Positions 1-4,503 of a DNA stretch of 5,262 bases are shown here, piece after piece. The stretch's first letter is position 1; the number at the start of each line of letters is the position of its first letter. The stretch lies in the NCBI GenBank assembly GCA_964436005.1, contig CAYTBK010000229.1, positions 1 to 5,262 on the forward strand. Reading direction: 5' to 3'. The DNA is from JAGNHB01 sp964436005 (GTDB lineage: Bacteria > Acidobacteriota > JAAYUB01). The position numbers and the translations under genes are program-made. The notes beneath the pieces were generated by a model, which saw nothing but the letters and a program-made list of their open reading frames with translations, did not search any database and had not been told where the DNA came from.

Positions 1-80
1 ATCCCTGAAGGGGATGAACATCAGAGGCTGTCCAGGTGGAAAAATCCTGGCTGTCGTCCGTGAATCCCCTTCAGGGATTC
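1..80. repeat. Inverted pair of 15-base near-palindromes
   Basis: Bases 1-15 (ATCCCTGAAGGGGAT) are the exact reverse complement of bases 64-78 (ATCCCCTTCAGGGAT). Each copy is itself a hairpin: ATCCC pairs with GGGAT around a short centre. The right copy extends to a 7-base-pair stem, GAATCCC at 62-68 with GGGATTC at 74-80. The arms are separated by 48 bases without recognisable coding content. The left copy begins at the first base of the window, so the element may continue upstream. This looks like an extragenic palindromic repeat rather than a protein-binding operator. Confidence 0.75.
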
Positions 81-100
81 CTCTCCGGATGGCGCGTTTC

Positions 101-129
101 CCCGGGGTCGGCGAAACGCCGACCCCGGG
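101..129. repeat. Perfect 13-bp hairpin with AAA loop
   Basis: CCCGGGGTCGGCG at 101-113 is perfectly complementary to CGCCGACCCCGGG at 117-129, leaving only AAA (114-116) as loop. The stem is 13 base pairs, almost all G-C, and would be extremely stable in RNA or single-stranded DNA. No run of T follows, so it is not an intrinsic terminator. It lies just downstream of the 64-78 palindrome and just upstream of another small hairpin, which suggests one composite repeat element. Confidence 0.85.
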
Positions 130-140
130 CTGCGGTGTTC

Positions 141-155
141 CACGCCTGCGGCGTG
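141..155. repeat. 6-bp hairpin with TGC loop
   Basis: CACGCC at 141-146 pairs exactly with GGCGTG at 150-155 around the trinucleotide TGC. It is the third palindrome in the 1-155 cluster and shares with its neighbours a perfect stem and a very short odd-numbered centre. It is too small to be significant alone in GC-rich DNA; its place in the cluster is what makes it worth listing. Confidence 0.55.
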
Positions 156-260
156 AGGAAGACCTGCTTACCGCTTCACGACGTTACCCGGTGCAACGCC
201 CGCCGCATCCCCGTTCCGCATGGCGGCGCCGAAGCCGCCGGACCAGGAGTGCGGCGAACC

Positions 261-324
261 TGCCCGTAGGGAATCCATAGACGACATGTCATCGATCGCC
301 ATGGCAATGGATGCCCTACGGGCA
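261..324. repeat. 18-base inverted repeat around TGCCCGTAGGG/CCCTACGGGCA
   Basis: Bases 261-278 (TGCCCGTAGGGAATCCAT) are the reverse complement of 307-324 with 17 of 18 positions matching. The spacer is 28 bases (279-306). The core TGCCC-N3-GGGCA is itself palindromic, so each arm can also form its own 5-bp hairpin. The right arm is also the first copy of the direct repeat at 293-378. Confidence 0.8.
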
Positions 325-393
325 ATGGGGAGGGGGGCATGGCGCCGATCGCTATGGACATGAATGCCCTACGGGCAAAGGAGGGGGCGCCGG
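293..393. repeat. Direct repeat, 33-base unit with 53-base period
   Basis: The unit at 293-325 (starting CGATCGCCATGG and ending TGCCCTACGGGCAA) recurs at 346-378 with 29 of 33 positions identical. Each copy is followed by a G-rich tract (327-337 and about 380-387) and then GGCGCCG (341-347 and 386-392). The similarity therefore extends beyond the core with small length differences. Together with the inverted copy at 261-278 there are three copies of the TGCCC-N3-GGGCA palindrome. Two diverged tandem copies plus one inverted copy fit an intergenic palindromic repeat family. There are too few copies, and no conserved spacer architecture, for a CRISPR array. Confidence 0.8.
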
Positions 394-408
394 AACGGGT
401 CAAGTCTC

Positions 409-477
409 ACATGGATGCACGGGATGGACAGGATGCGGAATTCCGTCTTCCATCCTCCCCATCCTGCCTATCCATGT
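409..477. repeat. 27-base imperfect inverted repeat centred on CGGAATTCCG
   Basis: The arm at 409-435 (beginning ACATGGAT and ending AGGATG) matches the reverse complement of 451-477 at 21 of 27 positions. Between them is a perfect 10-base palindrome, CGGAATTCCG (436-445), plus five bases. Each arm is also internally repetitive, with GGATGCACGGGATGGACAGGATG reducing to repeated GGATG-like words. From memory, similar runs of CATCC/GGATG words followed by a CTTCTTGTT...GTGCCTTCGCGG-like tract occur between genes in several unrelated large bacterial genomes; I could not check this here. Confidence 0.7.
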
Positions 478-558
478 TTCATGATCTTCTTGTTGTTATT
501 CGTGTTTTTTGTGCCTTCGCGGTTTCTCCCCCTCCGCGGCGGCGGGTTCCCTGAGGAC

Positions 559-573
559 GGCGCACGATGCGCC
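559..573. repeat. Small hairpin GGCGCA/TGCGCC
   Basis: GGCGCA (559-564) pairs exactly with TGCGCC (568-573) around CGA. It is nested inside a wider pairing of GACGGC (556-561) with GCCGTC (583-588), which would compete with it. It lies about 100 bases upstream of the metG promoter. In GC-rich DNA a dyad of this size may be fortuitous. Confidence 0.4.
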
Positions 574-612
574 CGAGAGCCTGCCGTCGGGGGCGCGCGA
601 GAATGGCCGTCG

Positions 613-625
613 TTTTCGTCGAAAA
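613..625. promoter_or_regulatory. A/T-flanked dyad TTTTCGTCGAAAA, possible protein-binding site
   Basis: TTTTC (613-617) and GAAAA (621-625) form a perfect dyad around GTC, set in otherwise GC-rich sequence. It is about 45 bases upstream of the -35 box of the metG promoter. The position and symmetry would suit a repressor or activator half-site pair, or an AT-rich upstream element, but no regulator is identifiable. This is a tentative call from symmetry alone. Confidence 0.25.
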
Positions 626-669
626 ATGTTTTCTGGGCAGGAACGGTTCGCCCCGCCCGCCGATTGGCG

Positions 670-698
670 TTGAATTGCCCTTACATCTTTGCTATAAA
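670..698 (+). promoter_or_regulatory. Sigma70-type promoter of metG
   Basis: A -35 box TTGAAT (670-675) and a -10 box TATAAA (693-698) are separated by exactly 17 bases. They match the TTGACA/TATAAT consensus at four and five of six positions. Transcription would start near 705, leaving a leader of only about 20 bases that carries the GAGGAGG ribosome binding site (712-718). So short a leader leaves no room for a T-box or other leader riboswitch between this start and metG. Confidence 0.65.
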
Positions 699-724
699 GA
701 ACGTTTCGCGCGAGGAGGCGAACG

Positions 725-2812
725 ATGGAGACAAAAAAACCGACCCTGGTCACGAGCGCCCTGATCTACGCCAACGGCCCCGTCCACCTCGGCCACCTGG
801 TGGAGTACATCCAGACGGACATCTTCGTGCGCGCCCTGCGACTGATGGGCGAGGACGTTGTCTACTGCTGCGCCGACGACACCCACGGCACCCCCATCGA
901 GCTCAGCGCCGCCAAGATGGGCATCGCCCCGGAAGCCCTGATCGAAAAGGTCTGGCACGAGCACACCCGCGACTTCGCCGACTTCCAGATCCGCTTCGAC
1001 AACTTCTACAGCACCAACAGCCCCGAGAACAAGGAACTGGCCGACCTCATCTTCAGCCGGCTGCGCGACCGCGGGGACATCGAGACCCGCGATGTCGACC
1101 TGACCTACTGCTCCCACTGCAACCGGTTCCTGCCCGACCGCTTCGTCAAGGGCAAGTGCCCCCGCTGCGGCGCCGAGGAACAGTACGGGGACAACTGCGA
1201 GAAGTGCAACGCCACCTACGAGCCCACCGAGCTGATCGACCCGTTCTGCGTGGTCTGCCGGCACGCTCCGGGCCAGAAGACCTCCCGGCACTACTTCTTC
1301 AAGATCTCCCATTATGCCGAGCGCCTCCGGAACTGGCTGACCGGCAACGAGAAGCTGCAGCCGGAGATCCGCAACTACGTGCTGCGCTGGGTGGACGACG
1401 GCCTCAAGGACTGGGACATCTCCCGCGACGCCCCCTATTTCGGCTTCCCCATCCTGGGCGAGACCGACAAGTACTACTATGTCTGGCTGGACGCGCCCAT
1501 CGGCTACATCGCCTCCTGCAAGAACCTCTGCGCCCGCAGCGGGCGGGACTGGAAAGAGTACTGGGAAAGCGACGGCGCCCGGATCCTCCACTTCATCGGC
1601 AAAGACATCATCTACTTCCACTTCCTGTTCTGGCCGGCCATGCTCATGGGCGCCGGTTTCACCCTGCCCGAAAGTTTGCACGTGCACGGTTTCCTCACCG
1701 TCAACGGCGAGAAGATGTCCAAGAGCCGGGGCACCTTCCTCACCGCCCGGGACTACCTGGAAAAGCTGGACCCGGCCTACCTGCGCTACTACTACGCCGC
1801 CAGCCTCTCGCCCAAGCTGGCCGACCTCGACCTGGACCTGGAGGACTTCCGCAAGCGCGTCAACGCCGAACTCATCGGCAACTTCGCCAACTTCGCCAAC
1901 CGCACACTGGCCTTCCTCGGCAAGAATTTCGGCGGCCGGACGTCCCCCGACGCCCCGGGCGAGCCGGAATTGCAGCAGGACATCCTCGCCCGGGTCGAGC
2001 GGATCAAGGAATGCTACCGCCGGGCCGACCTGCGACAGGCCGTCCGGGAAATCCTGGAAATCGGCGACCTCGGCAACCGGTACTTCCAGGACAAGGCCCC
2101 CTGGGCCCTGCTGAAGACGGACCGGCGGGAAGCCCACCGGGTCGTCAGCTTCACCGTCAACCTGGTCCGCATTCTCGGCATCCTGTTCAAGCCCGTGGTT
2201 CCCGTCCTGGCCAACGACCTGGAGCGCCAGCTCGGCCTGGGGCACCAGACCTTCGCCGACATCGGCTTCGACCTGGCGGACCACCCCATCGGCAGCCCGT
2301 CTCCGCTCATCCCCAAGATCGAAAGCGTCGACCTCATCCAGGCGGACCCCTTCTCCCTGGTGGACCTCCGGGTGGGCAAAGTGCTGGAGGTGTCTTCCCA
2401 TCCGAAGGCGGACAAGCTCGTGGTGATGCAGGTGGACCTGGGGAGCGAGCGACGCCAGATCTGCGCCGGGATCCGGGCCTGGTACACCGACGAGGAACTG
2501 CTGGGGAAACACCTGGTCGTGGTGGCCAACCTGAAGAGCGCCAAGCTCCGGGGCATCGAGAGCCAGGGAATGCTGCTGGCCGCTTCCAACGAGTCGGCCC
2601 TGGGCGTTCTCACCAGCCCGAACACGCCGCCGGGCACCCAGGTCCGCCCCCAGGGCATCCCCTTTTCCGGCCCGACGCAAATCGACATCACGGATTTCCA
2701 GGGGGTCTCGCTGCGCTCGGAAGGGGGGCGCCCCCTCTACGGCAGCCTGCCGCTGATGGCCGGAAACGAGGCCGTGACGGTGGACCGGAACGTGGACGGG
2801 GGAATCAAGTAG
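725..2812 (+). CDS. metG: Methionyl-tRNA synthetase with C-terminal tRNA-binding domain
   Basis: This cytoplasmic class I enzyme attaches methionine to tRNA(Met) using ATP and supplies both initiation and elongation. The 695-residue product is close to the E. coli enzyme (677). The N-terminal Rossmann domain carries HLGH (21-24, the HIGH signature) after the YANG motif. The connective peptide has four CxxC pairs (C129/C132, C145/C148, C158/C161, C175/C178), enough for two zinc knuckles. WDISRDAPYFGF (230-241) and VWLDAPIGY (253-261) form part of the methionine pocket region. KMSKS is at 330-334. A helical anticodon-binding domain follows, and then an OB-fold tRNA-binding domain from about 538 (DPFSLVDLRVGKV) to about 640. 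A further 50 residues at the C-terminus match no domain I recognise. The ATG is chosen for GAGGAGG six bases upstream and for the family-typical start. The gene ends in TAG. Confidence 0.97.
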   Translation: METKKPTLVTSALIYANGPVHLGHLVEYIQTDIFVRALRLMGEDVVYCCADDTHGTPIELSAAKMGIAPEALIEKVWHEHTRDFADFQIRFDNFYSTNSPENKELADLIFSRLRDRGDIETRDVDLTYCSHCNRFLPDRFVKGKCPRCGAEEQYGDNCEKCNATYEPTELIDPFCVVCRHAPGQKTSRHYFFKISHYAERLRNWLTGNEKLQPEIRNYVLRWVDDGLKDWDISRDAPYFGFPILGETDKYYYVWLDAPIGYIASCKNLCARSGRDWKEYWESDGARILHFIGKDIIYFHFLFWPAMLMGAGFTLPESLHVHGFLTVNGEKMSKSRGTFLTARDYLEKLDPAYLRYYYAASLSPKLADLDLDLEDFRKRVNAELIGNFANFANRTLAFLGKNFGGRTSPDAPGEPELQQDILARVERIKECYRRADLRQAVREILEIGDLGNRYFQDKAPWALLKTDRREAHRVVSFTVNLVRILGILFKPVVPVLANDLERQLGLGHQTFADIGFDLADHPIGSPSPLIPKIESVDLIQADPFSLVDLRVGKVLEVSSHPKADKLVVMQVDLGSERRQICAGIRAWYTDEELLGKHLVVVANLKSAKLRGIESQGMLLAASNESALGVLTSPNTPPGTQVRPQGIPFSGPTQIDITDFQGVSLRSEGGRPLYGSLPLMAGNEAVTVDRNVDGGIK

Positions 2813-2815
2813 GGC

Positions 2816-2845
2816 TTGCTTCGCCGCCCCCTTCTGTGGTATTAC
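2816..2845 (+). promoter_or_regulatory. Extended -10 promoter candidate for metK
   Basis: Directly after the metG stop codon, TTGCTT (2816-2821) and TATTAC (2840-2845) are 18 bases apart. The -10 box is preceded by TGG, giving a TGn extended -10 element. Both boxes lie in or beside an AT-rich patch inside GC-rich surroundings. No terminator-like hairpin separates metG from metK, so metK may be transcribed both by read-through from metG and from this promoter. Confidence 0.45.
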
Positions 2846-2862
2846 TTACTGCTATTTTGGTT

Positions 2863-2869
2863 AGGAGGA
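2863..2869 (+). promoter_or_regulatory. Ribosome binding site deciding the metK GTG start
   Basis: AGGAGGA sits eight bases before GTG at 2878. The same frame stays open far upstream through metG, so frame length alone does not fix the start. This site does, together with the family-typical N-terminus it exposes. Confidence 0.85.
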
Positions 2870-2877
2870 CTGCCAAC

Positions 2878-4026
2878 GTGGACGAAAAACATCGTTATCT
2901 ATTTTCTTCCGAGTCTGTTACTGAAGGCCATCCCGACAAGATCGCCGACCAGATCAGCGACAGCGTGCTGGACGCCATCCTGGCCCAGGACGACCGGGGC
3001 CGGGTCGCCTGCGAAACCATGGTGACCACCGGGTTGGCCATCGTCGCGGGCGAAATCACCACCGACTGCTACGTGGACATTCCCCACGTCGTTCGGCAGA
3101 CCCTTCGCAAGATCGGCTACACGGATTCGGCCTACGGAATCGACTGCGAGACCTGCGGCGTCGTGACCACCATCGACAAGCAGTCCCCCGACATCGCCAT
3201 GGGTGTCGACACCGGCGGCGCCGGCGACCAGGGAATCATGTTCGGTTTCGCCTGCAACGAGACGCCCGAACTGATGCCCGCCCCCATCGACCTGGCCCAC
3301 AAGCTGTCGCTCCGCCTGGCCGAAGCCCGCCGCAAGTCGATCCTGAGCTTCCTCCGCCCCGACGGGAAGAGCCAGGTCACCGTGGAATACGAGGGCTTCA
3401 AGCCCGTCCACGTCCCGGCCGTGGTCATCAGCACGCAGCACGACGACATGGACATCCGCGAACTGCGCGAGCAGGTGGCCGAGCACATCATCAAGCCCGT
3501 CATCCCCGAGCACCTGATGAGCGCCGACACGGTCTTCCACATCAACCCCACCGGCCGGTTCGTGCGCGGCGGCCCGCATGCCGACAGCGGCCTCACCGGA
3601 CGCAAGATCATCGTCGACACCTACGGCGGCATGGGCCGTCACGGCGGCGGCGCCTTCTCCGGGAAGGACCCGTCCAAGGTCGACCGTTCCGCCTCCTACA
3701 TGGCCCGCTACATCGCCAAGAACATCGTCGCCGCCGGCCTGGCCGACCGCGCCGAGATCCAGCTGGCCTACGCCATCGGCGTGGCCGAACCCGTCAGCGT
3801 GCTCGTGGAAACCTTCGGCACCGGCAAGGTGGACGAAGTGCGCCTGAGCAAGGTCGTCCGCGACGTTTTCCCGCTCACCCCGAAGGCCATCATCAAGCAC
3901 CTCGACCTGCTGAAGCCCATCTACTGCTCCACGGCGGCCTACGGGCACTTCGGACGGCGCGAGCCCGGCCACACCTGGGAAACCACGGACATGGTGCCGC
4001 AGCTGAAGTCGGCCTTCAACTGCTGA
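2878..4026 (+). CDS. metK: S-adenosylmethionine synthetase (methionine adenosyltransferase)
   Basis: MetK makes S-adenosylmethionine from methionine and ATP, releasing phosphate and pyrophosphate; the product feeds methylation, polyamine and cofactor pathways. The 382-residue protein is the length of the bacterial family (E. coli 384) and aligns along its whole extent. Landmarks are EGHPDKIADQISD (16-28), with His18 and Asp20 matching the catalytic His and the Mg-binding Asp of the E. coli enzyme. GAGDQGIMFGFA (114-125) is the ATP-binding signature. INPTGRFVRGG precedes the DTYGGMGRHGGGAFSGKD segment (247-264), the phosphate-binding P-loop-like stretch. DPSKVDRSASY (264-274) and AYGHFGR near the C-terminus complete the set. 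Translation starts at GTG. The first roughly 18 codons are AT-rich (CAT CGT TAT CTA TTT TCT), unlike the GC3-rich remainder. It lies 65 bases after metG, consistent with a shared methionine-use unit. Confidence 0.97.
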   Translation: MDEKHRYLFSSESVTEGHPDKIADQISDSVLDAILAQDDRGRVACETMVTTGLAIVAGEITTDCYVDIPHVVRQTLRKIGYTDSAYGIDCETCGVVTTIDKQSPDIAMGVDTGGAGDQGIMFGFACNETPELMPAPIDLAHKLSLRLAEARRKSILSFLRPDGKSQVTVEYEGFKPVHVPAVVISTQHDDMDIRELREQVAEHIIKPVIPEHLMSADTVFHINPTGRFVRGGPHADSGLTGRKIIVDTYGGMGRHGGGAFSGKDPSKVDRSASYMARYIAKNIVAAGLADRAEIQLAYAIGVAEPVSVLVETFGTGKVDEVRLSKVVRDVFPLTPKAIIKHLDLLKPIYCSTAAYGHFGRREPGHTWETTDMVPQLKSAFNC

Positions 4027-4041
4027 CGAAGTGTCTTTTTC

Positions 4042-4060
4042 CGGCGGAGATTTTCCGCCG
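4042..4060 (+). promoter_or_regulatory. Hairpin in the metK-rpsU gap, weak terminator or leader structure
   Basis: CGGCGGA (4042-4048) pairs perfectly with TCCGCCG (4054-4060) around GATTT. The sequence after it (TCTGTTCGGATCGATTTTCT) is only moderately T-rich, without a clean U-run. It could be a weak attenuator between metK and rpsU, a 3'-end stabilising structure for metK mRNA, or part of the rpsU leader. I could not find a convincing promoter for rpsU in the 82-base gap, so co-transcription with metK is plausible. Confidence 0.45.
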
Positions 4061-4092
4061 TCTGTTCGGATCGATTTTCTGCCCGGCCGGGG

Positions 4093-4102
4093 AAGGAGGT
4101 GA
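4093..4102 (+). promoter_or_regulatory. Full-length Shine-Dalgarno sequence of rpsU
   Basis: AAGGAGGTGA can pair over ten consecutive bases with the conserved 3' tail of bacterial 16S rRNA (TCACCTCCTT in DNA letters). It ends six bases before the rpsU ATG. The other genes in the window have shorter matches: GAGGAGG, AGGAGGA and GGAGG. Confidence 0.9.
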
Positions 4103-4108
4103 GACAAG

Positions 4109-4315
4109 ATGGCATTCGTACAGCTGCTGGAAGGGGAAAGCCTGGAAAACGCCCTTCGCCGCTTCAAGCGCAAGGTCCAGCAAGAGGACATCATCAAGGA
4201 GATCAAGAAGCACTCCTTCTACCTCAAACCCGGTGAGAAGCTCAGAATCAAGCAGGCCCTGGCCCGCAAGAGGCTGAGAAAGAAGATGCGCAGCATTCAG
4301 CGCAAACTGGATTAA
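4109..4315 (+). CDS. rpsU: Small ribosomal subunit protein bS21
   Basis: bS21 is a small basic protein of the 30S platform. It lies near the anti-Shine-Dalgarno end of 16S rRNA and helps ribosomes engage mRNA. The 68-residue product has the family pattern: an N-terminal ESLENALRRFKRK block (10-22), a middle KEIKKHSFYLKPGEK segment, and a lysine/arginine-rich tail (RKRLRKKMRSIQRK). Its length matches the usual 58-75 residues. The ATG follows a near-maximal ribosome binding site. The gene stands alone between metK and a strong terminator; the macromolecular-synthesis partners dnaG and rpoD, known from E. coli, and yqeY, common in other bacteria, are not adjacent in this window. Expression may be autoregulated through its unusually strong ribosome binding site, as proposed for rpsU in Bacteroidia; for this gene that is inference. 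Confidence 0.95.
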   Translation: MAFVQLLEGESLENALRRFKRKVQQEDIIKEIKKHSFYLKPGEKLRIKQALARKRLRKKMRSIQRKLD

Positions 4316-4322
4316 TCCCCCC

Positions 4323-4357
4323 GCACCGCCGGCCTGACCGCCGGCGGTGCTTTTTTT
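4323..4357 (+). terminator. Intrinsic terminator after rpsU
   Basis: GCACCGCCGG (4323-4332) and CCGGCGGTGC (4341-4350) form a perfect 10-bp GC-rich stem with an 8-base loop, followed immediately by seven T residues (4351-4357). It starts eight bases after the rpsU stop codon and should end the metG-metK-rpsU transcript or any shorter rpsU transcript. This is the clearest terminator in the window. Confidence 0.95.
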
Positions 4358-4440
4358 CGCCCCCGGTGGACCATCGCCCGGGGAGCGACCGCCCGACGCG
4401 GGAGTTTTCGCCCTTCGCCCCTCCCCCCTTCGATTCGCTC

Positions 4441-4469
4441 TTGCCCGAAAGGCGATCCCATCGTATTCT
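4441..4469 (+). promoter_or_regulatory. Sigma70-type promoter of the phosphorylase gene
   Basis: TTGCCC (4441-4446) and TATTCT (4464-4469) are separated by 17 bases, placing the start of transcription near 4476 and leaving a leader of about 28 bases. It lies downstream of the rpsU terminator, so the phosphorylase gene should be a separate transcription unit. The 83 bases between the terminator T-run and this promoter are GC-rich, with one possible 6-bp stem (CCCCGG 4361-4366 with CCGGGG 4378-4383) and nothing else I can name. Confidence 0.55.
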
Positions 4470-4503
4470 GGCGCTTTGCAATACCGGGCCCGGAGGAAAT
4501 GGC

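Larger units (their letters stand above)
1..669. other. Non-coding, repeat-rich intergenic block upstream of metG
   Basis: No reading frame here gives a protein I recognise. The open frames are short, mutually overlapping, and have no good ribosome binding site. Their sequence is dictated by palindromes and low-complexity GC-rich DNA. The block contains several separate inverted and direct repeats (listed individually), small hairpins such as GGCGGC/GCCGCC at 222-239, G-rich tracts at 327-337 and 381-387, and a T-rich stretch at about 478-512. No tRNA, rRNA or known riboswitch fold was evident by eye. The end of an upstream gene is not visible, so the spacer may extend left of the window. Confidence 0.8.

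Noticed and set aside
14..280. Small open frame of 88 codons in the left spacer as a possible small protein
   Set aside because: It has no ribosome binding site, its sequence is determined by the palindromes it crosses, and another frame is open over the same bases.
293..393. Possible start of a CRISPR array
   Set aside because: There are only two direct copies, with four mismatches and a spacer-like gap of 20 bases that is itself partly repeated. No cas genes are in the window.
409..512. Intrinsic terminator of an upstream gene (inverted repeat followed by T-rich DNA)
   Set aside because: The T-run at 505-510 is about 28 bases past the stem, the stem has many mismatches, and no upstream gene is visible to be terminated.
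692..2680. Long antisense open frame of 662 codons opposite metG
   Set aside because: It mirrors the strong GC3 bias of metG, its protein is low-complexity valine/aspartate/glycine-rich, and it resembles no family. metG itself is unambiguous.
2813..2877. SAM riboswitch in front of metK
   Set aside because: The gap is only 65 bases, mostly AT-rich and unstructured, with no stem set or terminator/antiterminator pair. The ribosome binding site is not sequestered by any obvious complementary run.
364..4026. One continuous open frame of 1220 codons ending in the metK sequence, suggesting a giant fusion protein
   Set aside because: The part before 2878 reads through metG in the wrong frame and is a proline/arginine/glycine-rich string typical of out-of-frame GC-rich DNA. 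metK has its own ribosome binding site and a family-typical start at the GTG.
2899..4206. Antisense open frame of 435 codons opposite metK and rpsU
   Set aside because: It spans two well-supported genes and an intergenic hairpin, and its composition is that of a codon-bias shadow.
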